Source: Flammeovirgaceae bacterium UBA2366 (lineage in GTDB: Bacteria; Bacteroidota; Bacteroidia; Cytophagales; Cyclobacteriaceae). From it: DNA of 64,000 bases. Below are positions 8,016 to 18,700 of this stretch, piece after piece. How positions within the stretch are numbered: position 1 is the first letter of the stretch; every line of letters starts with the position of its first letter. The stretch lies in NCBI GenBank assembly GCA_002344065.1, contig DDTK01000005.1, positions 1 through 64,000 on the forward strand, given 5' to 3'. Below the pieces are notes generated by a model. It had not been told where the DNA came from. It saw only the letters and a program-made list of their open reading frames with translations, and did no database searches. Position numbers and translations under genes: made by a program.

Positions 8016-11000
8016 ATGAAGACACTCCTGACTAAAACCAAGTCATCTTTTCGCATCCTATTCATATTTTTTGCAGCATTATCTATCCATATTACATCCA
8101 CAGCCCAAAATGAAGTAGCGATCGGATCAGCTAGTACAAAACCAAAGGCTATACTTTGGCTTAATGGCAATGGCGGCCAAGGCTTGTTGCTTCCTGCCAT
8201 GACAACCGCACAGCGTAACAGCATGGGGCTAAACAACACCGATGAAAGGGGTATGGTTGTTTTTGACAACCAGGTTAATGCTGTGTTTTATTGGAGTGGT
8301 TCATCATGGATAGAAGTGGGCGGTGGTTCAGGTGGCAGTGGGACCTTTCACCTGGAAGTCTCCGGAAATCTGCTGCGGTTATTAACTGCACCGGGCGGAA
8401 CGTTACTGGCTTCCACCAACATTGCAGGAGGCACTCAATCCAATGGGGCCTTCCTCGTGTTTGAAAGCGGTGCCTGGCGCTATACCACGTTAAGTGGCGA
8501 TGTGGTGGGTGCCAACGGAAACCTGCAGGTAACAGGCTTGCGTGGAAAAACGATGGCCAATTTGCCGGCTACAGCTCAAGTGTTGGTGTATGATCCGGCT
8601 GCCAACAGCGGCAATGGCGGTTGGGTATTTCAGGCGGTTGCAGGAGGCGGATCGGTGACAAATGTTTCTGGTACTGCGCCTATTGCTGTAACCACGCCAA
8701 CAACAACCCCTGTGATCAGCATCAGTCCGGGGGGTATTAATAATACCCTATTGGCAAGCGATGCCGTAACAACTACGAAAATTCTGGATGGCAGCATTAC
8801 CGGTGCTGACATAGCCAACACGACAATCACGGCCAATAAACTTGCCCAATCCGGTGCAACGAATAATCAAATACTGCAATGGAACGGAACCAACTGGGTA
8901 CCCGTAACACTGGCCGGAGGCGGCTCCGTAACCAACGTGGCAACCGGCACTGGATTAACCGGAGGACCCATAACGACTACAGGTACAATAAGTATAGCCG
9001 CTGGAGGTGTTAGTACTACCGAGCTTGCAAATAATGCAGTTGATGCTACTAAACTGGCTGATAATGCAGTGACCTCTGCAAAAATTGCAGATGCCACTAT
9101 TACTGGGGCAGACATTGCGAATACTACCATTACTGCCAATAAATTAGCTCAGTCAGGTGCAAGCAACAATCAGGTACTGCAATGGAACGGAACCAACTGG
9201 ATACCCGTAACACTTGCCGGAGGCGGCTCTGTTACCAACGTTGCAACGGGTGCAGGCTTAACCGGGGGGCCAATTACTACTACAGGTACTATAGCCATTG
9301 CAACAAGTGGTGTAATAAATGCCATGCTCGCAGACAATGCAGTAACCGATGTTAAAATTGCTACAGGCGTTTCGCCTACAAAACTTACCTCTGGAGCAAA
9401 CGGACAAGTACTTACCACAGTGGGTGGCGTACCCACCTGGCAAAATGCAGCCACAGGGTTTACCAACCCCATGACAAACGTTGGTGATGTTATTACCGGT
9501 GGCACAGGTGGCGCAGCTCAACGCCTTGGTATTGGTACAAACGGACAAGTTCTTACAGTTAATGCCGGTACACCAACCTGGCAAACGCCTGTAGTTTCAG
9601 GTACAGCCGGAGGTGATCTAACAGGAACCTTTCCCAACCCCACTGTTGCAGCAGGTGCCATCACCAATACGAAACTCGCTGCCAATGCTGTACAAACAAC
9701 CAACATAACCGATGGTGCAGTTACTGACGTAAAGATTGGTAATGTAGCCCCATCAAAAATTCTTCAGGCAGGTGCAACAACCGGGCAGGTTTTAAAATGG
9801 AGTGGTAGCCAATGGGAACCTTCAACAGATAACATAGGCGGTGGTGGTGTTCCCACCTTAGATCCAGGCCAGATTTTAGTTGGTGATGGTACTAGTAATA
9901 CACAAGTAACCGTATCACAGGACGCAACACTTAACAGTGGCAATGGAAATATAACCGTACAAGGTTTTCGTGGTCGGCCAATTTCAGCAGCGGTTCCGGC
10001 AACCAACAGTGTGTATCAATATAATGGTACGCAATGGACCCCGGTTGTTCTAGCGGGTGGCGGAACTGTTTCACAAGTCAACACCGGTACAGGTTTAACA
10101 GGAGGCCCCATCACGGCAACCGGAACAATCGCCATTGCTGATGGTGGTGTGGGTGCTACACAACTTGCCGATAATGCGGTGAATTCTGCAAAAATTGCAG
10201 ACGGCACTATCACCAGTACTGATATTGCCGCATTGACTATTACCAGCGCCAACATTGCCAACACAACCATAACTGCCAACAAACTTGCCCAATCAGGCGC
10301 AACCAATAACCAGGTATTGCAATGGAATGGTACCAATTGGGTACCTGTTACCCTTGCAGCCGGTGGATCGGTTACCAATGTGGCAACGGGCGCAGGGTTA
10401 ACAGGTGGACCTATCACTACAACAGGTACTATTGCTATTGCCACAGGTGGTATTGATAACACCATGCTGGCAGACAATGCGGTAACTTCAGCAAAAATTA
10501 CAGACGGCACCATAACTGGGGCAGACATTGCCAACACAACAATCACTGCAAATAAACTTGCCCAGTCAGGTGCCACGAATAATCAGGTATTGCAATGGAA
10601 CGGAGCAAACTGGATTCCTGTAACCCTACCTGGAGCAAGCGTTGATGTAACAACACAAACCGGAGTGCTGCTTGGCGATGGATCCACTATCACAGGTACT
10701 ACAGCTGGGGCTGGTATCCGGGGAATTCTGGGAAGTAACAATAATACAATCGGTTGGGTAACTGGAACACCCAATCAATTATTGGGTACAGATGCCGTGG
10801 GTGATCTACAATTTACCGATAAAAGTAATTTTGTCTTCTCAACAGCAAACGTAGTTCCGAGGGGCAGTGTAACAGGTCTAATTGCCTCTACTATTCAGGA
10901 TAACGGTACGGTCACTGCCATTGGAGGTGCCCCGGTGGCTACCAATAGATTAACCGTTAGTGCTTCCACACAGGATAATGTAATTCAAGGAACAACCACC

Positions 11001-13469
11001 AGGGTTGGAGCCGGTGCAAATACAGCACTTCGCGGAGATGCCAGCGGATCCACAACTTCTAACTTCGGAGTTTACGGAAACTCATTTGGTACCGGATCAA
11101 CAGCCGTTGGGGTTTTTGGTTCAGCCGGTACAGCCACAACAGCATCCGGTGTATCTGGATTTGTTGGTGGTAGTGGTATAACAACAGCCTACGGTGTTCA
11201 GGGAACAACAACCGCAACCGGAACAACAAACTATGGTGTTTATGGGTCGGCTACAGGAGCAACCACGAATTGGGCCGGATATTTTGCGGGCAATACTGCT
11301 ATCACTGGTGGATTAGGTGTTGGCGGCACACCAAACTTCGGCACAGCAGGTCAGGTATTAACATCTGCCGGGCCGGGATTAGCACCAACTTGGGCAAGTG
11401 CCGGTGGTAGCGGCTGGGGACTTACCGGAAATGCAGGCATAAACCCTTTTGATAATTTTCTTGGCACTACAGATGCACAGCCATTGATTCTGAGGTCTAA
11501 CAATGTTGAAGGCATTCGGATTGGAACCGATGGAGTTGTGAGTATTGCCGAGGATGTATTGTCAAACAAAAAACTTGTTTTTTATGACATCACTGGTAAT
11601 TCCAACCAGTTTATCGGTTGGGGTCTTAATCCTGCAGCCCTCCGTTACCAGGTTGATCAACCTTCATCCAACCATATTTTTTATGCAGGAACCAGCCCAA
11701 CAACAAGTAATGAATTAATGCGTATTCAGGGGAATGGTAGTGTTGCTATTGGCACCAGTAGTCCAACAAACTTTTTTCATATTGCCGGAGATGTAGGTGG
11801 TGCTACTACCATTGCAACACTTGAAGGTCACTCGGCTACCCCTACACGCGGCCCAGGTATTTCCCTTCTTCGATCCAAAGGCACTGTAGCTGCACCTGTT
11901 GCTGTTGCGGATGGTGATTACCTGGGCGGGTTTTCGGTTAGCGGCCGTACCGCATCTGCTTACAACCTAAGCTCAGCCATCCAGTTTAATGTTGATGGCG
12001 CAGTGGCGGGTACAAGTGTTCCGGGAAGAATAACATTTTCAACCACTCTTGCCGGCTCGTCAACCTTTACAGAAAGAATGCGGATTACCAATGCAGGTAA
12101 TGTGGGGATAGGAACAACTAGTCCTATATCAAGGATACAGGTAGATAATTCGACTATTGCGCGAACCGCCCAGTTCCTCAATTCTTTCGGCAGCACAGCC
12201 GACAAGTTTGCTACATACGCTTTTGCCAGTGGCACAGGTTCCGGAAATAATTACGGTGCAGCATTTGATGCCTCAGGAAGTACTGGAATCAATTATGCTG
12301 TTTCAGGAGTTGCCTTAGGAAGTTCAGGAACTAAAATTGCCGTTCACGGTAATGCTTCCGGAACAGGTACTAATTGGGCTGGCTTTTTTGAAGGTGGAAA
12401 TGTTCACATACAAAATAATCTTGGTATTGGAACAACTACTCCTACCTCCAGATTAGATATAAGCGGCAATACTTTATTGCGAGGCACAAATACAAATACG
12501 CCACCCACTGTTAGTTCAGGGGTGGAATTTATGACAGGTCGGGCCTTTAGCGGAGCATTGATAGCGGGTCAGACAAGCGCAGATATTGCATTCAACTGGG
12601 GCGGGGCGTCTGGCGGCTTTCGTCATTTTATCCAAACAAGACATAACTCTGTAGCGAATAGCAACTCCAATTCAATTGACTTCTATGTGAACAACAGCAC
12701 TACGGCAGCAGGATCTATTTCTCCCAATAATACCGTACCTAATGGGAATGTTCATGGCATGAGTATTACTGCGACTGGCGTGGGTATAGGTACAGCAGCA
12801 CCTGCCAGAAAATTTCATGTTCAAGGTTCAGGTACTCAATACATGCGAATTGAAGGTACCGGAACATTAGCTTCCGGAGGACTTGAACTGGATGGAACTG
12901 GTACAGCCGATTGGCGAATTGTACCTCAACTAGGCATATTAACTTTTCATAAAGGTGACGTAAATGGTACCATGGGCAACATGTATCTAATGAATCAAGG
13001 AAATTTTATACCCGGCAACACGGATAACCCCAATCCAACCCTGGGGCAGTCCACCGCAAGATGGGGTACGTTTTTTACAACTGTTGCACCCAATGTTTCC
13101 TCAGATTACAGGTTGAAGAATAATATTAAAAATATCAATTATGGACTGATGGAAATCCTTGAACTTAGACCGGTTTCTTATACACTTAAATCAGACACTC
13201 TGGAGAATGTTTCACTGGGCTTAATTGCGCAAGAAGTGCAAAAGTTGATTCCAGAAATTGTAACAGTAGGTGATGATGAAGAAAAAACATTGGGTATGCG
13301 TTACACGGAACTTGTGCCGGTACTGATTAAGGCCCTTCAGGAACAACAGGAAATCATTGATAACCTAAGAACTCAAAATGCAACTTATGCTGATGAGACA
13401 GAAAAGATGGCTAAAGAAATAGATGCCATTAAACGGGTGTTGGGTATGTCCGCTAAAAAAGAAGACTGA
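8016..13469 (+). CDS. Large exported repeat protein with C-terminal S74 intramolecular chaperone (tail-fibre-like)
   Basis: 1817 residues with an N-terminal signal peptide ending in TSTAQ. Residues about 250-880 consist of near-identical modules (ADIANTTITANKLAQSGA, then NNQVLQWNGTNWVPVTL, then GLTGGPITTTGTI), followed by VGIGTxxP-type repeats seen in fibrous trimeric proteins. The C-terminus is a peptidase S74 domain: SSDYRLKNNI carries the expected Ser-Lys dyad at S1696 and K1701 (spacing +5), so cleavage between S1696 and D1697 should release about 121 residues once the trimer has folded. Its stop shares one base with the next gene. It has no visible T9SS sorting domain of its own. Likely a surface fibre or adhesin. 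Confidence 0.85.
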   Translation: MKTLLTKTKSSFRILFIFFAALSIHITSTAQNEVAIGSASTKPKAILWLNGNGGQGLLLPAMTTAQRNSMGLNNTDERGMVVFDNQVNAVFYWSGSSWIEVGGGSGGSGTFHLEVSGNLLRLLTAPGGTLLASTNIAGGTQSNGAFLVFESGAWRYTTLSGDVVGANGNLQVTGLRGKTMANLPATAQVLVYDPAANSGNGGWVFQAVAGGGSVTNVSGTAPIAVTTPTTTPVISISPGGINNTLLASDAVTTTKILDGSITGADIANTTITANKLAQSGATNNQILQWNGTNWVPVTLAGGGSVTNVATGTGLTGGPITTTGTISIAAGGVSTTELANNAVDATKLADNAVTSAKIADATITGADIANTTITANKLAQSGASNNQVLQWNGTNWIPVTLAGGGSVTNVATGAGLTGGPITTTGTIAIATSGVINAMLADNAVTDVKIATGVSPTKLTSGANGQVLTTVGGVPTWQNAATGFTNPMTNVGDVITGGTGGAAQRLGIGTNGQVLTVNAGTPTWQTPVVSGTAGGDLTGTFPNPTVAAGAITNTKLAANAVQTTNITDGAVTDVKIGNVAPSKILQAGATTGQVLKWSGSQWEPSTDNIGGGGVPTLDPGQILVGDGTSNTQVTVSQDATLNSGNGNITVQGFRGRPISAAVPATNSVYQYNGTQWTPVVLAGGGTVSQVNTGTGLTGGPITATGTIAIADGGVGATQLADNAVNSAKIADGTITSTDIAALTITSANIANTTITANKLAQSGATNNQVLQWNGTNWVPVTLAAGGSVTNVATGAGLTGGPITTTGTIAIATGGIDNTMLADNAVTSAKITDGTITGADIANTTITANKLAQSGATNNQVLQWNGANWIPVTLPGASVDVTTQTGVLLGDGSTITGTTAGAGIRGILGSNNNTIGWVTGTPNQLLGTDAVGDLQFTDKSNFVFSTANVVPRGSVTGLIASTIQDNGTVTAIGGAPVATNRLTVSASTQDNVIQGTTTRVGAGANTALRGDASGSTTSNFGVYGNSFGTGSTAVGVFGSAGTATTASGVSGFVGGSGITTAYGVQGTTTATGTTNYGVYGSATGATTNWAGYFAGNTAITGGLGVGGTPNFGTAGQVLTSAGPGLAPTWASAGGSGWGLTGNAGINPFDNFLGTTDAQPLILRSNNVEGIRIGTDGVVSIAEDVLSNKKLVFYDITGNSNQFIGWGLNPAALRYQVDQPSSNHIFYAGTSPTTSNELMRIQGNGSVAIGTSSPTNFFHIAGDVGGATTIATLEGHSATPTRGPGISLLRSKGTVAAPVAVADGDYLGGFSVSGRTASAYNLSSAIQFNVDGAVAGTSVPGRITFSTTLAGSSTFTERMRITNAGNVGIGTTSPISRIQVDNSTIARTAQFLNSFGSTADKFATYAFASGTGSGNNYGAAFDASGSTGINYAVSGVALGSSGTKIAVHGNASGTGTNWAGFFEGGNVHIQNNLGIGTTTPTSRLDISGNTLLRGTNTNTPPTVSSGVEFMTGRAFSGALIAGQTSADIAFNWGGASGGFRHFIQTRHNSVANSNSNSIDFYVNNSTTAAGSISPNNTVPNGNVHGMSITATGVGIGTAAPARKFHVQGSGTQYMRIEGTGTLASGGLELDGTGTADWRIVPQLGILTFHKGDVNGTMGNMYLMNQGNFIPGNTDNPNPTLGQSTARWGTFFTTVAPNVSSDYRLKNNIKNINYGLMEILELRPVSYTLKSDTLENVSLGLIAQEVQKLIPEIVTVGDDEEKTLGMRYTELVPVLIKALQEQQEIIDNLRTQNATYADETEKMAKEIDAIKRVLGMSAKKED
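8790..10640 (+). repeat. Long in-frame repeats inside the S74 fibre gene
   Basis: Four copies of a module encoding the QVLQWNGTNWVPVTL stretch begin near 8850, 9160, 10297 and 10570, with two diverged copies near 9772 and 10008. Four copies of the GLTGGPITTTGTI stretch lie near 8950, 9250, 10090 and 10390. The copies are similar enough at DNA level to allow recombination that changes fibre length. Confidence 0.75.
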
Positions 13470-14569
13470 TGAGAGGCTCATTAAGAATTCTGCTTATAGG
13501 TTGCCAAGCCTTCGGTTTCAGTATGGGCAGTTTTGCTCAACTCACCACTAGTGCTACTACTCTGTTTACCGCAAGCTCCACAACCGTACTGGCTACTAAT
13601 GGAGCCATCAGCAATGCCAGTGCTACTTTTAATTTCAACGGAACAATTGAACTTACCGGTGGTAACCAGTCGATCACCACATCCCAACCGGTAACGATTG
13701 GCGGCCTTGCACTTGCCGGCATTGGAAATAAAAGTATGGGAGGTGAGTGGACCATCACGCGTGAATTACTTTTTCGTCAAGGGTTATTGGTACCCAATAC
13801 CGCCAACGGCAAAGTAGTGTATACGGGCACCACTCCATTGCAGGGCACTGCAAACTCCTATGTCAATGGAATACTCTATCAACGCGGTACAGGTACACGT
13901 TTCTTTCCGTTGGGCGAAGGCGCAACATACTTACCCATGTCGTTGAATAACGTTCAAGATGGCGATGTTGAACTTGGCGTGCGTGCCTTTAACAGCGGAG
14001 TATCGTTAACGCTGCCGCTTGATTTGAGTGAAATTGCCAACAACCGGCATTGGCGCATCAGTACATCGGGTGGTACCTTCCGGGGTTCGCCTGCTTCACT
14101 ATATGTTCCGGGTTCATCCGTTGATGGCTCCGGTCAATTGGTAGTGGTGCAAGCCGAAGACACACCGGATGCAACCGCCATAAACCTGGGCGGTGGACTT
14201 AGCGGTGATTTTGTGGCGAGTTTCCTGGCCGCCAACAAACCTGTTCTTACCATTGGTATTGGAGAACGGGTGGACCTTCGTATTCTCGACCTCATCACCC
14301 CGTTCAATGCCGATAACATTAACGACCAATTAAAGATCGTAAACATTGAATACACGTTCGACAACAAAGTGACGCTGCTTGATCGCTGGGGTGTGCCGGT
14401 TAAAACCTGGAAAAATTTCAGAAACTATGATGACGCCATTAATCCGAATAGTGATGGTTATGATTTCAGCCGGTTAAGCCCGGGCAATTATGTATGTGTG
14501 CTGGAGTTTCAACTTACCCCTGATTCACCTGTTCAGAAGTTAACACAAATGATCTCCGTACTAAAATAA
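13469..14569 (+). CDS. Exported protein with T9SS type B-like C-terminal domain
   Basis: 366 residues with a signal peptide (to about residue 23, ending SFAQ), a Ser/Thr/Gly-rich beta region, and from about residue 280 a gliding-motility/CHU_C-type domain. That domain shows the sequence FNADNINDQLKI, LLDRWGVPVKTW and LSPGNYVCVLEF, matching the type B sorting-domain pattern of nature, rigid-turn and G-x-Y motifs. The start overlaps the fibre gene stop by one base and the PorP/SprF gene follows six bases later, so all three should be cotranscribed. It may carry or anchor the fibre at the T9SS; that is inference. Confidence 0.75.
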   Translation: MRGSLRILLIGCQAFGFSMGSFAQLTTSATTLFTASSTTVLATNGAISNASATFNFNGTIELTGGNQSITTSQPVTIGGLALAGIGNKSMGGEWTITRELLFRQGLLVPNTANGKVVYTGTTPLQGTANSYVNGILYQRGTGTRFFPLGEGATYLPMSLNNVQDGDVELGVRAFNSGVSLTLPLDLSEIANNRHWRISTSGGTFRGSPASLYVPGSSVDGSGQLVVVQAEDTPDATAINLGGGLSGDFVASFLAANKPVLTIGIGERVDLRILDLITPFNADNINDQLKIVNIEYTFDNKVTLLDRWGVPVKTWKNFRNYDDAINPNSDGYDFSRLSPGNYVCVLEFQLTPDSPVQKLTQMISVLK

Positions 14570-14575
14570 CGCAAC

Positions 14576-15727
14576 ATGAAAAGACATCTACTCACCTCCC
14601 TCTTGTTGCTGTTCATGATTTATGGTGCCATCGGCCAGGATATACCTTTGTTTACCCAAAAGCTTACCAATTCGTTTATCTACAATCCGGCATTGGCAGG
14701 CCATACCTTTGGTTCGCTAACCTATTCGTACCGGCAAAATTATTCGAATGTACCCGGGGCTCCGCAAAATCATTTTGTGAGCATGCACACGCCTATTGCC
14801 AAGCATAAGTTTGGAACCGGTGTAAATCTGTTTCAGGAAGATGTAAACTTTATTCGCAACACGTATGCCTCGGCAGCGTTTGCCTATCACCTGCACTTCA
14901 ACAAGTTCAACATTCTTTCAGCGGGTGTATCTGCCGAGTACAATAACTCACGTTTAAACGGTACCTCGAACACCACAAACTTTGAAACCGACCCTGTACT
15001 TACGCAACTTCAAAATGGTGAACCTACCTATGATTTTTCATTCGGTATGAATTATCAAACCCGGTTTGCGAAAGCAGGTTTTGCGATGAACCGGTTATCC
15101 ACCGCCTGGATAAATAAGGAGGGCACCAATCTCTCCAACTATTTCTCTGGCTACGTTCAGGGCATGATCCCGGTGCGGGGTGGTGACGATCTGTTTGAGC
15201 CCTATATCGCCTTCCGTAAATTCTCCGAAACCAACGACACCTATGACATTGGTTTATACTACACCTTTGATAACAAGATTCTGGGTGGCATGGCCGTGCG
15301 AAAAGGCAATGTATTCAATGCTACACTTGGTTTTAAGCCTTCCAAATATCTACTGGTTGGTTACTCACGTGAAATGATCACCGGTAGTTTGGGTGGTTTT
15401 GTGGGCGCTGCCAATGAAATTACCCTGCGATTTGATTTTAATGATGAGAGTTACAAAGAACGTTTTCGGGCAGACTATAAAAACTCCATGGCTTACCGGA
15501 GAAAAACGTTGAGTCCTTCTGCGAAATTTTCTGCGCGCAACCCAAAGCAACTAAAGAGCAAACAGAAAAAGTTAACTCCCTACTCACCTAACAACCGGTA
15601 TCAGAATGTAAAGAAGCTTTCCATGAATCAGAAAAGCTCAGCACCCAGAAAGAAGTCGTACAAGAGAAGGCCGGGCAAAAGTCCTGCTAAGTTTAACCCC
15701 AAGGCTCCGGTAAAACGGAGACGGTAA
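14576..15727 (+). CDS. PorP/SprF-family T9SS outer-membrane protein with basic C-terminal tail
   Basis: 383 residues: signal peptide to about residue 20, then the family hallmark start QDIPLFTQKLTNSFIYNPALAGH and a barrel to about residue 289. PorP/SprF proteins help T9SS recognise or attach type B cargo, and this one directly follows a type B-like protein. After the barrel there is an unusual tail of about 90 residues, of which roughly a third are Lys or Arg, ending in VKRRR. The barrel end normally closes these proteins, so the tail is an added segment, probably periplasmic or surface-exposed. Confidence 0.88.
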   Translation: MKRHLLTSLLLLFMIYGAIGQDIPLFTQKLTNSFIYNPALAGHTFGSLTYSYRQNYSNVPGAPQNHFVSMHTPIAKHKFGTGVNLFQEDVNFIRNTYASAAFAYHLHFNKFNILSAGVSAEYNNSRLNGTSNTTNFETDPVLTQLQNGEPTYDFSFGMNYQTRFAKAGFAMNRLSTAWINKEGTNLSNYFSGYVQGMIPVRGGDDLFEPYIAFRKFSETNDTYDIGLYYTFDNKILGGMAVRKGNVFNATLGFKPSKYLLVGYSREMITGSLGGFVGAANEITLRFDFNDESYKERFRADYKNSMAYRRKTLSPSAKFSARNPKQLKSKQKKLTPYSPNNRYQNVKKLSMNQKSSAPRKKSYKRRPGKSPAKFNPKAPVKRRR

Positions 15728-15735
15728 AAACAAAA

Positions 15736-15767
15736 GTGTCCTGCATCGTAAAGATGCAGGACACTTT
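15736..15767. terminator. Bidirectional hairpin terminator
   Basis: GTGTCCTGCATC (15736-15747) pairs perfectly with GATGCAGGACAC (15753-15764) around loop GTAAA, flanked by A-rich and T-rich runs, so it can end both the PorP/SprF operon and the converging caspase gene. Confidence 0.85.
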
Positions 15768-15784
15768 ATCAAATTCCCATTTTC

Positions 15785-18700
15785 CTATTTTTTAATAATT
15801 GAAATCGGAAAATCATTACCGGTAATGTAACCGGTTGGATATTGTGCCTTGCCTCCGTGCTGCTTCGTAAGTTCGGGCACCCGTTCTTCCATATACATTT
15901 TAATTTCATTTACCGTAATTTTTCCATCGCCATTATCGCCTTTACCATCAAGCGCTTCCAACAGTGCGTAGGTAAACACGCCATGTTTTAATACCTCAAA
16001 TTCCGTAGCAAATTGCTGCGTACCACTGGAAGCCATCATCACCACACCTGAACTACGCGCCAACTGAACAATGGCCTTTTCATCGGCCGCTGCAGCGCGC
16101 ACATTCAAACTTTTCACGGCTCCACCCGAATGGCAGGCATCCATCATAATAATCTGTTTCTGTGCTTTTAGTTGTGTGAGTTGATTTTTCAATTCCGTTG
16201 CTGAAATTCCTTTTGCTTCCAGTTGGGCCGGATCGCCATACAACTTGGTAACATCTGTTGGCACCAGGTAATACTCGTTATTATTCTCTTCGTCCAACGT
16301 GCCGTGCCCGGCATAGTAGAAAACAAATACATCTTCCGGACGGGCCCGTGCTGTAATGGATTTAAAGGCCGTCAGAATATTTTCACGGGTGGCATCCTTA
16401 TCGTAAATCTCCAGTCGGTTTAACGATTTGAAAATTCCCTTGCCGTGATCCATAATTTTTTCCGTAAAGCTTTGCGCATCAGGCTTCGCGTAATTTAGAT
16501 TATAAGAAGCATTCTGATAAGAATTAATACCAACCGCCAGCACATACAGGGAAGAAGTGGCGATTACATCACCAGTGTATTCAATAGGCAGTACATCTGC
16601 ACGCGACTCTATCTTTTGGTAGTTGATTACTTTTACCTTAAACTCGTTCAATTCGTTTGCCATTTCCACCGCGTAGGTTTTAACAACTTTATCCATTTCG
16701 CCTGTGGTTTTTACTTCCTTATCACTGATGATCAGTTTATCGTTTTGGTAAATGTTAACTTCTTTAACTCCACCACCACCATCATAAATCTCCACTGTTA
16801 AAGGCATGGTGGTTGCCTGAGTTAAAAACTTACCCTTATCGTAACGAAGTAAGTCGGTAGATTTCATGGTAACGGATACATCGAAAAATCCGACAGATGG
16901 TCGATGAAGTTTACCAAGATCAAAAATACGTTGGCCAGACTCGCGCAAAATATCTTCCACTCTTTTACCCTGCAGTATGCTTTTGCTCATTTCTTCTTTT
17001 GGCCTGAACAACACTTCAAAATATTGCTCAGCCGTAAAGAAATCAGCCAACCGGTCAATACCACGGTTCACATGCCAGCCAAAATATTGTCCTCCTGATG
17101 ATGAGCATGTAAAATATCCACGAGGTGTGTAACAAACCCACTCATTATCCTCAGTCAGAAACAACGTAGCAAACGGAATCAAAACCTCACCCAGCGATTT
17201 AAACTGTGCCTCCACCTCTTTAACGGCCTTTTGTCCGTTGGCTTTCATAAAAGCAATAACATCCTGCCAGGCTTTTTTGGTAGGTTCTTTCGTGAGTGAA
17301 TCAATGGGAAGTGAGTTGAAATATGTAACCCACTCAGGTGTGTCAAAAATATTTCGCATGCTGGGGGCAAAACCTGTTTCGGAGAGTTTCCAAAGAATAA
17401 TAGACTGGTCTTCTCCACCTGAGGCAATATATTGTCCATCAGAACTTACCGATATGGTGCGCACCGAACCGGAGTGACCAATAAATTCCTTGTTGAGGAA
17501 ACCATTTTTGTCAAACATTTTTAAAGAGAAATCGCTGGCCACCACTACACTTCCGTCCGTTAATACCTGATAATCCAAAATTCGTCCGTCTTCTGCTTCA
17601 CGCGTTTGAACTACTTTACCTTTGGGAAGAGCTATCGTGTTTACCCCTGTTTGCACTACATCTTTGGGTTGATTTCGTTGAGCAGGAAACTGAGAAGGAT
17701 TTCTGTTGATGGAGAATGATGCAAAGTCGAAGCTACTGGTAAACTTAGGCTTACCGGATTTATTAAACTCCCGACTAATGAAAAGTTCATGCCCCTCACC
17801 AAACGCCAGGTGATAGATAGCACTGCCTTTTCCTTTTATTTTTTTTACGATCAATCCGTTAATCGGATTCCAGAGATAAATTTCGTTATTACTTCCCCCG
17901 GCAGAAGCTACCACGTAATTGCCTGTTAAGGAAGGTGAAAAGGCGGCACTAAAAACGGTATTATCATGACCAAGAAAATCAGTAAAACGGGTACCTCCCG
18001 GTATAGCATAACTGGTGCCCTTACCGGTAACATCCAGTGCAGCTAAAATTTTTGCGTCATACGAAAAAGCAATGGCATTGATAGGTTCTTTAATATTACT
18101 GAACTCCTTTACCACGGCACCTTCAGCACTCCACAGAATAAGCTCGCTATCAAAACTGCAACTGGCCAGGTATGAACCTTCGGGTGAGTACACCACTTTA
18201 TTGAGCATGCCCTTATGTTTCTTCAACGGCTTAGGTACAAATTTAGTAGTGCCTTTTTCCAACCCTTGAAGTCCATACACCAATACATCTCTGCTTTCAG
18301 CAGCAACCGCCAAATCCTGCGTGCGGGTATTAAAACTTAAACTTGATACTGTTGATCCAACCGGAATGGTGGCTATTGATTTTACCATCGGTGAACCATC
18401 CATCTTCCATATACGAACCGTGCGGTCATCACCGCCACTGGCCAGGTATAGACCTGAACCACTAAAAGACAAACTATTAATCACATTCGTATGGCCGATA
18501 GCCGTACCCACCTGAACACCTTTATCAATGTCAATGATGACGATGTAATTATCCTTTTCTGTACTTACCGGGTATCCGCCAACCGCTAACAACTTACCAT
18601 CGGGCGAAAGGGCTGAAGCATATAACATACCTTCCCAACCATCGCCAATCTGCGATTCAAATTTCTTAAGCATTTCTCCCGAATGGGCATTCCATATCCG

